This document shows positions 1-9,205 of a stretch of DNA of 64,000 bases, piece by piece. A program made the translations under genes and the position numbers. Source of the stretch: Limosilactobacillus reuteri. Its GTDB lineage: Bacteria; Bacillota; Bacilli; Lactobacillales; Lactobacillaceae. The stretch covers positions 1 through 64,000 of the forward strand of contig NZ_JAJGTZ010000043.1 in NCBI RefSeq assembly GCF_020784725.1, written 5' to 3'. Below the pieces are notes generated by a model that was not told where the DNA came from, searched no databases, and was given only the letters and a program-made list of their open reading frames with translations. How positions within the stretch are numbered: the first letter of the stretch is position 1; each line of letters begins with the position of its first letter.

Positions 1-283
1 CATGTCGATCAAACATCATTAATGCACTTTTCCCTTTTAAGTATCCCATAAACTGCGATACACTTAGCTTCGGCGGAATACTTACTAACAAGTGCACATG
101 ATCTGGCATCATATGACCCTCAATTATTTCTACTCCCTTATATTTGCACAACAAACGAATATAATCTCTTAGGTCTCTTCGGTATTGATTGAAAATCGCT
201 TTACGTCTATACTTTGGTATGAATACGATGTGATACTTACATAACCACTTCGTATGGGCTAAGCTATTTAATTTATTAGCCAT
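1..283 (-). mobile_element. tnpA: IS200/IS605 transposase TnpA (partial, cut by window edge)
   Basis: Reading the minus strand from the ATG at 283 gives about 94 residues of a Y1 (HUH) single-strand transposase. The opening residues (MANKLNSLAHTKW, then CKYHIVFIPKYRRK) and the HUH motif in MMPDHVHLLVS are characteristic of IS200-type TnpA. The catalytic tyrosine lies beyond the window edge, so activity cannot be judged. The enzyme nicks and joins single-stranded transposon ends at hairpins. A fitting end hairpin lies just upstream at 373-391. No TnpB gene is visible on this side. Confidence 0.9.
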
Positions 284-372
284 ATTTATACAACCTCTTT
301 TCCCTTATTGATTTTGGCTTGAACACCTACATCTTAAGGCAAAAGAGGCCTTTTTTATATAATTCTTATCGC

Positions 373-391
373 CCACCCGCATAGCAGGTGG
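373..391. repeat. Imperfect hairpin at IS200/IS605 end
   Basis: CCACC at 373-377 pairs with GGTGG at 387-391. A C-A mismatch follows, then a GC/GC pair with an ATA loop. IS200/IS605 ends are recognised by TnpA as short subterminal hairpins with an irregularity in the stem. The position about 90 bp upstream of tnpA fits the left end of this element. The exact IS boundary and target motif were not determined. Confidence 0.55.
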
Positions 392-450
392 TTTTTTGTT
401 TCGTGCATTCGCTCTGCTCACGCACTCAACTAGGTCTAAAGACATTAATA

Positions 451-492
451 AAAAAATGACCAAGGGCAAAATTCTGCTCCTTGGTCATTTTT
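451..492. terminator. Rho-independent terminator after cls
   Basis: AAAATGACCAAGG (453-465) pairs perfectly with CCTTGGTCATTTT (479-491). A-tracts and T-tracts on both sides make it usable on either strand. It lies directly downstream of the minus-strand cardiolipin synthase gene. Confidence 0.85.
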
Positions 493-499
493 CGATTCT

Positions 500-1993
500 T
501 TATAAAATTGGTGAAAGTAGTCGTGAAAAGTATTGTTTGAATTTCCGCCACTTTGATTGATTAGCAAAATACTCAGGAGTAAGTAAAGTACTCTTTTTCA
601 TATCATTTTCAAAGTCTTGCTTTAACTGCGCTGTTAGTTTTTCATTGTACGCAAATGCATTGACTTCAAAATTAAGTCTAAAACTACGGTAATCCATATT
701 TGCCGAACCAACAGAAGCAATGTTGCTCCCACTAACCATCGTCTTTGAATGGATGAAACCATTATTATACTTATAAACTTTTACCCCATTGTTCACCAAG
801 TATTTAGCATAATATTCTGTTGCCCGATAAACAAATGGATGATCAGGCATGCATGGAATCATAATGCGAACGTCAATTCCACTTCTTGCGGCAATTACTA
901 ATGCTTCTAGCACTGAATCTTCTGGAATAAGGTATGGCGATTGAATATAGACGTATTTTCGGGCCGAACTAATAATTGATTCATATCCCCGTCGAATTGA
1001 ATAATTTTCATTATCCGGTCCAGAAGATACGATTTGCATTGGAACCTCATCTGGATCGCCATCTGGTGCAACCAGTTCAAAATTCTTAAATTCTTTTTCA
1101 AGATCAATTTTCTTTTTATGCGTTTTTCGACAGGTTGTGTTCCAGTCCATCGCAAACCGCACTGTCATCATCATCGTTGCTTGCCCGACGACACGGAGAT
1201 GGGTATCACGCCAATAACCAAATTTAGGATCTTCGCCAAGGTATTGATCACCGATATTGAATCCACCAATGTAACCAATCTTGCCATCGATAATAGCTAG
1301 TTTACGGTGAAGATGGTAGTTTAACCGCGGCGTTTGAAAATAAGCTTTAGCAGCAGCAATAAATGCTTGCGCTTCGCCGCCCAACTCTTCTAAATGCTTA
1401 AAAAATTTGAAAGTAGTTCCATGGGACCCACTTAAATCATAGAGAACACGGACTTTTACTCCCCGTGCAGCTGCGTCTTCTAAGGCTGCCAACACTCGCT
1501 TCCCTAGATTATCAGCATAAAAGGAATAGTATTCAATATATACATGGTCAGTTGCATGGTTTATATCGTCAATTAACTTATCAAACTTCTTTTTTCCATC
1601 AATAAATACGTGAACTTTATTATTAAAGGTTACTACTGAATCATTCAAACTCAAAAAAAGGTTAACCAATTGGCGATCGCGTGACAACCGGCTCCCTTTT
1701 GGCATTAATTCATGTTCTTCACTTAATTTCCGTTGCTTTTCAAGATATTTAGTTCGTAATTGTTTTTGCTCATCTTGAATACTAAATATCTCATCATGAG
1801 ATAATTGTCGTCCAACAAAAAGATATAGGATAAATCCAACTACTGGAAACACAGTTAATACTAATAACCATGCCCAAGTTGAAGCAATATCACGCCGGCT
1901 ACGAAAAACAGTCCATACCGCAAAGGCAATATTAATTAACCATAGAATTTCAATAATTCGGCGAATGATATCCCATGTCCAAACAATATTCAT
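500..1993 (-). CDS. cls: Cardiolipin synthase, phospholipase D family
   Basis: 497 residues, the normal length for bacterial Cls. Two N-terminal membrane segments (about 10-30 and 40-60) precede two phospholipase D domains. The first HKD motif is intact (H229, K231, D236 in HLHRKLAIID). The second reads HSKTMVSG (H415, K417), with glycine 422 where aspartate is expected, followed by the conserved GSANMDYRSFRLNFEVN-type stretch. The enzyme joins two phosphatidylglycerol molecules into cardiolipin at the membrane. The gene stands alone with its own terminator. The missing Asp may lower or alter activity. The family call is firm. Confidence 0.93.
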   Translation of the reverse strand: MNIVWTWDIIRRIIEILWLINIAFAVWTVFRSRRDIASTWAWLLVLTVFPVVGFILYLFVGRQLSHDEIFSIQDEQKQLRTKYLEKQRKLSEEHELMPKGSRLSRDRQLVNLFLSLNDSVVTFNNKVHVFIDGKKKFDKLIDDINHATDHVYIEYYSFYADNLGKRVLAALEDAAARGVKVRVLYDLSGSHGTTFKFFKHLEELGGEAQAFIAAAKAYFQTPRLNYHLHRKLAIIDGKIGYIGGFNIGDQYLGEDPKFGYWRDTHLRVVGQATMMMTVRFAMDWNTTCRKTHKKKIDLEKEFKNFELVAPDGDPDEVPMQIVSSGPDNENYSIRRGYESIISSARKYVYIQSPYLIPEDSVLEALVIAARSGIDVRIMIPCMPDHPFVYRATEYYAKYLVNNGVKVYKYNNGFIHSKTMVSGSNIASVGSANMDYRSFRLNFEVNAFAYNEKLTAQLKQDFENDMKKSTLLTPEYFANQSKWRKFKQYFSRLLSPIL

Positions 1994-2068
1994 AATTTTA
2001 TAATCTCCCTCATAGTATTACTGATTTATTATAGCTATTATTTGTCTACTTTTCAGCAGGTTCAGGAA

Positions 2069-3229
2069 TTATTTTGAATAAAAACGACGGAGCACAAAAG
2101 ATAAGCCGATCGCTAAAAGTCCGTAAACTGCCCCCACATAGCCAAGAGTTGTTAAACTAGCAAAGTTAACAGTAGTCGAAGCCGTGAAAGAGCCAAGCGA
2201 AATTCCAACATTAGCGAAAATTGAAATTAATGAAGTTGCTAAAGCCAATGACTGCGGATATTCCTTTTCTGCAACACTAATGAATACTAATTGAATAGTT
2301 GTTCCATAGATAATGACAACAACACAAAGAGCTGCTAGAACAAGCATTCCTGTAATCTTATTTCCTAATGCAATCCCAAGAATAAGACTTAAGATGGTCA
2401 TGATAATAAAGACAAGCGGCAGTTTTTGAACCCCATTGTGACTCGCAACTATCCCCGCAATTTCGTTACCAATAATACTCATTACCCCTAAAAGAAGCAG
2501 CAACCAATTTAAACTAGTTAAGCTAAAGCTCATCACAGTAGTAATTAGCGGTCGGACATAAGTATAAAAAGTATACTGTAGACTTAAGACAGCTACCGTG
2601 ATTCCTATTCCTAATAAAACACGGTGATCTTTCAATAATGCTAGCTGTTCTAAAATGCTCCCTTTAACTTGAGGTGTATCACGAGGAGTAAGCCAGGCTA
2701 ACAATGCAAACACAATTAATGTTAATCCCGAAATGATCCAAAAACTATCGTGCCAGGAAAGTAACGTTGCGATGGTTGTACCAAGAGGAACCCCAATGAC
2801 CGACGCAATACTAAAACCTGCGCCGACCCATGCTAGAACCATTGGTCGCTTGTCCATTGGTGTAATTATACTAACTAGCAAGTTAATTAATGAAATAATG
2901 GTTCCAGCGACGGCAGCAGTAATAATTCGTGCAAATAGGAGCCAGCCAAGTGTTGGTGCCATTGCAGTTAAAGTATTACCAATAAAAAAGATAGTCATTA
3001 ATAGCATCAGAAGCTTATATCGATTCCAATTGCTAGTTAGAGTAGTAATAATTGGTGTGCTAATCGCATATACTCCTGCAAAAGCTGTCACCAAAAAACC
3101 AACTGTGGAAAGCGGAACATGATAACTTCGTGCAATATCTGATAAAACACCCACAACCATAAACTCATTACATCCCAGCATAAATGCAACAAGAATAAAA
3201 GTAAATGATCGTAATTTAGCGTGTTTCAT
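2069..3229 (-). CDS. MFS transporter, DHA1 (AraJ/NepI-like) family
   Basis: 386 residues from the ATG at 3229, chosen because AAAGGAGG lies 8 bases before it; the reading frame also runs 15 codons further upstream without a better site. About 12 hydrophobic segments span the protein. LLFARIITAAVAGTIISL is the kind of motif seen in drug or sugar exporters of the DHA1 group, and GVPLGTTIATLLSWHDSFW resembles motif C. It probably exports small molecules (nucleosides, sugars or drugs); the substrate cannot be read from sequence. It is monocistronic. Confidence 0.85.
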   Translation of the reverse strand: MKHAKLRSFTFILVAFMLGCNEFMVVGVLSDIARSYHVPLSTVGFLVTAFAGVYAISTPIITTLTSNWNRYKLLMLLMTIFFIGNTLTAMAPTLGWLLFARIITAAVAGTIISLINLLVSIITPMDKRPMVLAWVGAGFSIASVIGVPLGTTIATLLSWHDSFWIISGLTLIVFALLAWLTPRDTPQVKGSILEQLALLKDHRVLLGIGITVAVLSLQYTFYTYVRPLITTVMSFSLTSLNWLLLLLGVMSIIGNEIAGIVASHNGVQKLPLVFIIMTILSLILGIALGNKITGMLVLAALCVVVIIYGTTIQLVFISVAEKEYPQSLALATSLISIFANVGISLGSFTASTTVNFASLTTLGYVGAVYGLLAIGLSFVLRRFYSK

Positions 3230-3330
3230 AATAAACCTCCTTTTTAAAACAAAAAATTTTCCGGAAAAAGTCAATCCAGAAAATTATAAACGTTTAACAA
3301 TTAATTTCCAACAGTTTTGAACTATTTAGC

Positions 3331-3834
3331 TTAATAAAGTTGTGATTGATATGCAGCAAAAGTTTTAGCATCAAAGCAGACCATGGTTACTTGATCAACA
3401 TAATTAGCAGTCGGGAGGAAGTCTTTAATCGTCTTAATCGCGATTTTCGCTGCCCTTTCAAGCGGGAAAGCATATACTCCTGTACTGATAGAAGAAAAGG
3501 CAACTATCTGACATAAATGTTTATCAGCCAATAGTAAACTATTGTGATAAGAATTAGCTAACAATTGGTCTTCGTCATTATCACCACCATGCCAAATTGG
3601 GCCAGGCGTGTGAATAATAAACTTGGCTGGTAAGTTAAAACCGCCAGTTATCCGTGCTTCTCCAGTTGGACATCCATGAAATTTCTCACAGGCGCCGTAT
3701 AACGCTGGACCCGCTGCTCGATGAATCGCACCATCGACACCACCGCCGCCCATTAAAGTTGTATTAGCGGCATTAACGATTGCATCAACTTTTATTTTGG
3801 TAATATCTCCCTTGATTACGTTAATTACTGACAA
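3331..3834 (-). CDS. Macrodomain O-acetyl-ADP-ribose deacetylase (YmdB-like)
   Basis: 167 residues. A TTG start at 3834 is preferred because AAGGGG sits 9 bases upstream; an in-frame TTG at 3843 overlaps the stop of the preceding gene. The macrodomain signatures are clear: DAIVNAANTTLMGGGGVDGAIH (shown in part, ADP-ribose binding Asn and Gly loop), then FIIHTPGPIW and SISTGVYAFP. Such enzymes hydrolyse O-acetyl-ADP-ribose and mono-ADP-ribose marks. The start region overlaps the end of the upstream XRE gene, so the two are probably translationally coupled. High certainty for the fold, moderate for the substrate. Confidence 0.92.
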   Translation of the reverse strand: MSVINVIKGDITKIKVDAIVNAANTTLMGGGGVDGAIHRAAGPALYGACEKFHGCPTGEARITGGFNLPAKFIIHTPGPIWHGGDNDEDQLLANSYHNSLLLADKHLCQIVAFSSISTGVYAFPLERAAKIAIKTIKDFLPTANYVDQVTMVCFDAKTFAAYQSQLY

Positions 3835-3839
3835 TAAAA

Positions 3840-4469
3840 TCAACCCCTTCGCTTTTTAAACTGTGGATATAGCCAAATTAATCCTGTAAAGGCAAAAGAT
3901 TTCATTGCTACCATAAACCCAGTAATGAAATCTTGTAAATCATTTTTACCAATATGGAAAACTAAGCTGTCTAATTTCATAACTAAAATAGTAAAGATTA
4001 ATAAAGTTATTAAGATTTTAATTTTTCTTTTCCAACTCATTAATTCCCATTTACTTTGACTAATTAAGTAGAGTACATTTATGGAAAATAGTCCTAACAA
4101 AATATAATTAATAATCCGCCATTTCTCACTCTCAACACCAATATAAACTATTCCGCTTGATTGAAGTAAGAAATAAATGCATCCAGCTATATTGATAAAA
4201 TACAAAACAGTTAAAAGTTGTTGTTTATGTATACTTGTTCTGTGCTCTTCTTTATAATTATTTATCATCTCATGGTCCTCCCGTAATAAATCATCCAAAC
4301 TAACATGGTAGAGATCACTTATTTGAACCAACATAAAAATATCAGGATAGCTTCGACCATTTTCCCAACTAGAAATTGTTTTACGTGAGATCAACAATCG
4401 TTCTGCTACATCCTGCTGAGTCCATCCTTTTTGATAACGATATAATTTCATTTTATCGGCAAATTTCAA
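3840..4469 (-). CDS. Membrane-associated XRE-family regulator
   Basis: 209 residues. Residues 5-60 form a Cro/C1-type helix-turn-helix (KGWTQQDVAERLLISRKTISSWENGRSYPD). A linker and about four hydrophobic segments follow (about 90-205), so the DNA-binding head is tethered to the membrane. This domain order is common in lactobacilli next to stress or transport genes. It is cotranscribed with the macrodomain gene downstream. A 14-bp palindrome lies 28-41 bp upstream of the start and could be an autoregulatory operator. The ligand is unknown. Confidence 0.85.
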   Translation of the reverse strand: MKFADKMKLYRYQKGWTQQDVAERLLISRKTISSWENGRSYPDIFMLVQISDLYHVSLDDLLREDHEMINNYKEEHRTSIHKQQLLTVLYFINIAGCIYFLLQSSGIVYIGVESEKWRIINYILLGLFSINVLYLISQSKWELMSWKRKIKILITLLIFTILVMKLDSLVFHIGKNDLQDFITGFMVAMKSFAFTGLIWLYPQFKKRRG

Positions 4470-4496
4470 TAAGTTCTCCTACCTTCAATTAAATTT

Positions 4497-4510
4497 ATTT
4501 CCCGGGAAAT
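4497..4510. promoter_or_regulatory. 14-bp perfect palindrome, candidate operator
   Basis: ATTTCCCGGGAAAT is a perfect palindrome upstream of the XRE gene on the minus strand. A one-base variant (ATTTCCCAGGAAAT) lies in the intergenic space at 42455-42468. An identical copy at 27740-27753 is inside a coding region. A regulatory role is inference. Confidence 0.4.
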
Positions 4511-5398
4511 TAATTATGCTTAAACTTTACCGAAGAAAGTGAAATTTGTCACGCTAAGAATCATAGCAAAGTTTTTTACAGAATATTCAAATTAGGAAAT
4601 TTGAAATCAACCTTCTCAGCAAAGCGCTTAATTAAGGTGCAAGAGCATAAGACTGATATAGTTAATAAATTAAATGAATTACATCATTGGCAACATAATT
4701 CTACTAAAAATTAAACTAAAGCAGCACATTTAGCCTTAATAAATAGGTTAACCGTACTAGCAATCAAATATTTATTCATTTGTGAACTACTCGGCCATAA
4801 ATGACCGAGCTTCTGAAAACACGAGATAGTATTTAAGATGTTATACGTGTATTCACAATACCTAACCATAGTAAAACAACTATGTTCTTTTACTGTGGTT
4901 ATTCCTTAGCCAACAGCTATTAATCCTTTATACAATATATTAATTACCACATTAATATATTGGTCGTGGTAGATCCCACAGGGGACATATCTTTAACGGT
5001 TTCTTTTCACTTCGATAGCCATACTAACTACAAATCTGATTGGTATAATTTGGTTTGACCATAATTAACTTTTTACCATACTAGGCACATTTATATTCCA
5101 ATATGATTCTAAATTGGTGCTAGCTAGCACCCCCCAACCCTAATACTGCCTAACGTTAGGAAGTTGAATTATTTACTTAGTTAATACTTTACAAGTAAAC
5201 CGGCCAGTACCAGTTATTGTGGCAACTTTTGAAACGAGGATGACCGTCACGATGGGTGAATAACATTTCAAATTATGATTGACTACCAGAAAACTGGTAA
5301 CGTCGCTTTCATTGAGATATAGCTACTCTTGCCTAAAGTCTTTTAATTTCTTTCATATCATCAACCATATTATTTATCATCCATAAGGGTTTTGTACA
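4511..5398. other. Noncoding hairpin-rich region with decayed gene fragments
   Basis: No credible gene is seen in about 1.1 kb. On the plus strand, around 4624-4714, a frame reads RLIKVQEHKTDIVNKLNEL and ends at a stop. This resembles the C-terminal coiled coil of MerR-type regulators but has no helix-turn-helix upstream, so it looks like a remnant. Three strong dyads follow: 4863-4901, 4933-4962 and a 16-bp palindrome at 5116-5131. The region may be degraded mobile DNA or encode an RNA. Confidence 0.45.
4863..4962. repeat. Two adjacent strong inverted repeats
   Basis: TAACCATAGTAAAA (4863-4876) pairs with TTTTACTGTGGTTA (4888-4901) with a single wobble. CAATATATTAAT (4933-4944) pairs perfectly with ATTAATATATTG (4951-4962) across six bases. 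No T-tract follows either, so they are not ordinary terminators. The function is unknown. Confidence 0.6.
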
Positions 5399-5443
5399 CA
5401 AAAAAGGCAAGGAAACTCGTCCTAAAACGTCTTTCCTTACCCT
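5399..5443 (-). terminator. Minus-strand terminator
   Basis: GGCAAGGAAA (5406-5415) pairs with TTTCCTTACC (5432-5441) with one mismatch. On the minus strand the stem is followed by a run of T. It lies about 145 bp downstream of the 389-residue membrane-anchored protein gene. Confidence 0.6.
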
Positions 5444-5586
5444 ATTTCAAAAAGCCCCTTATAACCATTAGATCTTTTATCTAATAATTGTAGAACACTT
5501 TCAACTCCTATAACAAATGTGCTTAATTTCTTTTAACTTGAATACTTGAAAAGATATTATATCTACCTGTATTTTCGATTTTTTAG

Positions 5587-6756
5587 TTACTTAGCAAAAA
5601 CAGCTGTTTGCTTATCATTTTGAGCTTTAGTTACTAAATAACCATTACTACTACCTCTAAAGTACCCAATAAAACGATTATCATAAATATTAAACTCAGT
5701 TGGCTCTTCCAGATGTAAAGTGTATTCTTCCTGATAGTTACCAAAAACATTATTCATGAGGTCATAACAAACTTCCTTCGTAAACATTTTATTAACCCCG
5801 TCTAAATACATCTTCCTAGCATCATCAGTCTTTTTACTATCTGAACTTGTTCTACTCTCTGCCGCTGCCTCTACCTTTGTTTGCTCTAAATGATAAAGTT
5901 GTTTCATCATTGTTGGGTTATTTTTTGCAATAGCCAAAAAATTACGTTCAATCCAAGTTGTCTTTAGACTTTCAGTATATTGAATTGTAACTTTTTGTTT
6001 CACAATATTATTACCAGAATCATCTGTTTTTGAAGTTGCTTTAACTTTAACTGGTTTTGGCGGTACATAATCCGTTTCCTTGATATGCGTAATCAAACTA
6101 TCATATAACCGATCACGCAACACCATATTATTCTCACTCTTATTTGTACTCGTAGGTAATCTAACACTTGTAATAGTAGCTCCCTTAGGAATCTGAGTTG
6201 TTCCGTTCTTATCACTAGTTACTTTACCATCAGCGTTAAAAATAACATAAGCTGGAAGTTGACTATTCTTATAAGCATTAATCGCGATCCCAATAAGCTT
6301 ATCATCTTTTTTTAATACAAAATATTCAGGCATCCAAATTGGTGATTTAAAATCAGCATTAAAGCCAGCATGCTTATTCCTTTTACCTAATGTCGTCTCT
6401 TTTACCGAAGCATTGAAATACTTTTTATCTTGCTCTTTAGCATAATTAATAATTTCGCTGTTATTCATCTTCGAAATTTTTCCTAAAGTTGTATTATCAT
6501 CATATGTTCGATATGTTTCTGCTTTTCCGTTTCGTAATATGATAATATAATAGACACTAGAGTCTTTTGCCTTACCTGTTGACATAAACCACACATGAGT
6601 ACCAGAACCATGGGCTTGTTTAACAAAAGACACCTCTTTAGGAGCAATAACTGTTCCTTCATTTTTCTTTAATTTACTAACTCCACAAACGATTAATAAA
6701 ATGATTATAAATCCAATAAGCAATTTCCACTTACTCAGAAATTGTTTTAAATTCAT
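5587..6756 (-). CDS. Membrane-anchored extracellular protein of unknown function
   Basis: 389 residues. A short basic start and one hydrophobic segment (about 12-28) suggest an uncleaved anchor with the remainder outside the cell. The body is Lys/Asn/Thr-rich without cysteine clusters or a recognised catalytic motif. Residues about 235-330 include a charged, helix-prone stretch. I do not recognise the family. It stands alone between PepO and the noncoding region and has its own terminator. The AT-rich, Asn/Lys-rich composition differs from the neighbouring pepO gene, which may indicate acquired DNA. Confidence 0.7.
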   Translation of the reverse strand: MNLKQFLSKWKLLIGFIIILLIVCGVSKLKKNEGTVIAPKEVSFVKQAHGSGTHVWFMSTGKAKDSSVYYIIILRNGKAETYRTYDDNTTLGKISKMNNSEIINYAKEQDKKYFNASVKETTLGKRNKHAGFNADFKSPIWMPEYFVLKKDDKLIGIAINAYKNSQLPAYVIFNADGKVTSDKNGTTQIPKGATITSVRLPTSTNKSENNMVLRDRLYDSLITHIKETDYVPPKPVKVKATSKTDDSGNNIVKQKVTIQYTESLKTTWIERNFLAIAKNNPTMMKQLYHLEQTKVEAAAESRTSSDSKKTDDARKMYLDGVNKMFTKEVCYDLMNNVFGNYQEEYTLHLEEPTEFNIYDNRFIGYFRGSSNGYLVTKAQNDKQTAVFAK

Positions 6757-6930
6757 TTACTTCTCTCCCTATCAATAATATTTATCACTGTTCCAATACT
6801 ACTTTCAAAAAATTAGCAGTATATTTAAGCTTTTTAATCATACCATAGTGAACATTAATTAATAAAGAGACTATTTTTTCAAATAAAATATACTTATAGA
6901 GTTATATTAGATAGATATTCACATCATAAA

Positions 6931-8835
6931 TTACCAAATATGAACCCGATCTTCTGGCGCCCGGTACATTTCATCACCAGGCTTAATGTCAAATGCTGTG
7001 TAGAAGTCATCGAGATTTTCTGCTTGAATATTAGCACGTAATTTTTGCGGTGCATGAACATCAATTGAAAGCAGTAATTGCATGTACTGTTCCGTTGCTT
7101 TCATCCGCCAAATGGTTGCCCAGTTAATAAAGAATTCTTGAGCATTGAAGTCATATTCAGTTTTTGCTGCTTCAAGTGCACAACTGAGGCCTCCTGCATC
7201 GGCGATATTTTCAGAAACCGTGAGCTTCCCATTGACCTTTTGACCAGCAAATGGGATCCCATCAAATTCATCAATCATCTTTTGGGCTAATTGCTTAAAG
7301 TGTGCAGAATCTTCATCTGTCCACCAGTTATTAAGATTTCCAAACTCATCAAATAATGACCCATTGTTGTCAAAGGCGTGGGAAATTTCATGAGCGATCA
7401 CTGCGCCAATTCCACCATAATTTTGGCTGCTGCTCTGCTTCAACGAGTAGAACGGTGCCTGTAGGATTGCAGCTGGAAATACAATGATATTCTTAAATGG
7501 GTGGTAGTAAGCATTGACTGTGGCCGCGCTCATTTCCCACCGCATCCGATCAACAGGTTTATTCCACCGACTGAATAATTCTTTATTAGCCGTCACTGTT
7601 AATTGATTTAAGTTTGCAATCAATGATTCTTCTTCATCAACCTTAAATTGATCATAAAGAGCAGGGATCTTATCTGGATACCCGACTTGAATGCCTAGTT
7701 TATCAAGCTTAAGAATAGCCTTATCACGGGTATCCTTACTAAGCCATTGATTATTGTTCAAGCGTCCCTTATAGACTTTAATCATTTGCTCAACCATGTG
7801 ATGAACGTCTGCCTTAGCTTGTGGTCCAAAGTACTTCTTCCCATAATAATCCCCAGCTACTTGGCTAAACATGTCACGTGCAAGATAGAACGCAAATTTA
7901 CGCTGGCTAACTGGTTTCTTGCTTCCAGAAAGGGCTCGACCATAACGTCCATTGATTTCACGCATTTCATCATCAAGGTAACTAGCATTTTCGCGAATGA
8001 CACGAATTAATGCCCAGTTTTTAAAGAGCTCAAAGTTATCTTGTAAGATCTTGTTCAGGGCCTTAAAGTATTCCGGTTCTGTCACAATTACTTTTTCCGG
8101 TTCTTCCCCAACTAACTGCTTAATTATTGCCGCAATATCAAGTTGGTTAGTCGCACTGGCTAGTTCTGCAACCGTTTGTGGATTATACATCTTACTATAA
8201 TCAGCCGCTTCTTCAGCACTCTTTACATTTGGCGCAAGAAAGGCATCGAATTTGATTGCATCATCAATGATCTTTTTTGCTTCTTCTTTGCTATACCCCA
8301 ACTTATCCATCAAGGCTTCCACCATTGAAGACCATAATTGGAGTAATTGATCGTGCTGAGCCTTCTTTTCTGCTTCATAGTAGCTCTTATCAGGCAAAAT
8401 AAGCGATGGTGATGAGGCAAATAAAGCATAAACAGTCGCATTCTTCATATCAGCATCAATATCAAAACTAATCGGCGAAGGCATCCCTGCTAAAATCCAG
8501 TTCTTCCATTGAGATTGGTAATCTTCATATGAATTAAGATTTTCTACACTTGCCAACATCCGTTTAAGCGGTTGTGGGCCAACTTTCTTACGCCAATCAA
8601 ATTTTTTAGTGAGGCGATATAGCTTAATCATCTCATTAAACCGAGAATCATCAGACTTTTCCTTCCCCGCTGCATAGGCATCAAAGTCATCCATTAGCTG
8701 CTTGTCAATCTCATCAACGAGGTCATTGAAGCCCCCGGTAGCTGGTTTATCATCAGGAATCTTCGCCGTCTTTAGCCATTCCCCGTTTACTGCTTCGTAT
8801 AAGTCGTCTTTAATTAGTTCGTTATTCACTGCCAT
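6931..8835 (-). CDS. pepO: M13-family zinc endopeptidase PepO
   Basis: 634 residues, typical of lactic acid bacterial PepO. The zinc site HEISH lies near residue 482 (VIAHEISHAFDNNGS). The third ligand Glu and a helper Asp are in the SENIADAGG segment, and NAYYHPF is the substrate-backbone motif seen in neprilysin-like enzymes. No signal peptide is visible, so it is a cytoplasmic oligopeptidase that cuts imported peptides of moderate size. AGGAGG lies before the ATG. It is monocistronic. Very secure call. Confidence 0.97.
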   Translation of the reverse strand: MAVNNELIKDDLYEAVNGEWLKTAKIPDDKPATGGFNDLVDEIDKQLMDDFDAYAAGKEKSDDSRFNEMIKLYRLTKKFDWRKKVGPQPLKRMLASVENLNSYEDYQSQWKNWILAGMPSPISFDIDADMKNATVYALFASSPSLILPDKSYYEAEKKAQHDQLLQLWSSMVEALMDKLGYSKEEAKKIIDDAIKFDAFLAPNVKSAEEAADYSKMYNPQTVAELASATNQLDIAAIIKQLVGEEPEKVIVTEPEYFKALNKILQDNFELFKNWALIRVIRENASYLDDEMREINGRYGRALSGSKKPVSQRKFAFYLARDMFSQVAGDYYGKKYFGPQAKADVHHMVEQMIKVYKGRLNNNQWLSKDTRDKAILKLDKLGIQVGYPDKIPALYDQFKVDEEESLIANLNQLTVTANKELFSRWNKPVDRMRWEMSAATVNAYYHPFKNIIVFPAAILQAPFYSLKQSSSQNYGGIGAVIAHEISHAFDNNGSLFDEFGNLNNWWTDEDSAHFKQLAQKMIDEFDGIPFAGQKVNGKLTVSENIADAGGLSCALEAAKTEYDFNAQEFFINWATIWRMKATEQYMQLLLSIDVHAPQKLRANIQAENLDDFYTAFDIKPGDEMYRAPEDRVHIW

Positions 8836-8908
8836 GTGCAGGGCCTCCTTAAAAGGTTACATTACTTACTATTATACTATGCCTACTATAAATTCACGTA
8901 AATTTGCT

Positions 8909-9202
8909 TCAATCTAAAAAAGGACTTAATAAAGTTTTCCGTGCACTTTCTGAAAACCATGAGTCATGTTGCATCAGTAATTGATTTACTTCCTGGTAAT
9001 TACTTAAGTCAACCTTTCCTTTAATTAATCCAGCAATTTGGAGCTGCCGAGCAAAGTGAACATCTGCGGACTGGAGAACGTTGCGAAAGATCGGCTGTTC
9101 ATCTGGATCCCACCGCTTATTAAGAAGACCAATTGCCCGCTCATATTCTTTGCTATGGGTAAGTACCTTTTGCATGGCCTGTGGATTTAAAATTGTTGTC
9201 AT
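8909..9202 (-). CDS. Small protein, third gene of the AAA/VWA operon
   Basis: 97 residues from the ATG at 9202, which has AGGGG seven bases upstream inside the end of the preceding gene. It is soluble, mostly helical in composition, with no recognised domain. It follows the VWA-metallopeptidase gene with essentially no gap, so it is very probably translated from the same transcript and may be an accessory subunit of that AAA ATPase system. Function unknown. Confidence 0.75.
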   Translation of the reverse strand: MTTILNPQAMQKVLTHSKEYERAIGLLNKRWDPDEQPIFRNVLQSADVHFARQLQIAGLIKGKVDLSNYQEVNQLLMQHDSWFSESARKTLLSPFLD

Positions 9203-9205
9203 CAA

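Noticed and set aside
1034-1300. 88-codon open frame inside cls on the plus strand
   Set aside because: It is antisense to the conserved cardiolipin synthase gene, lacks a ribosome site and has no protein features.
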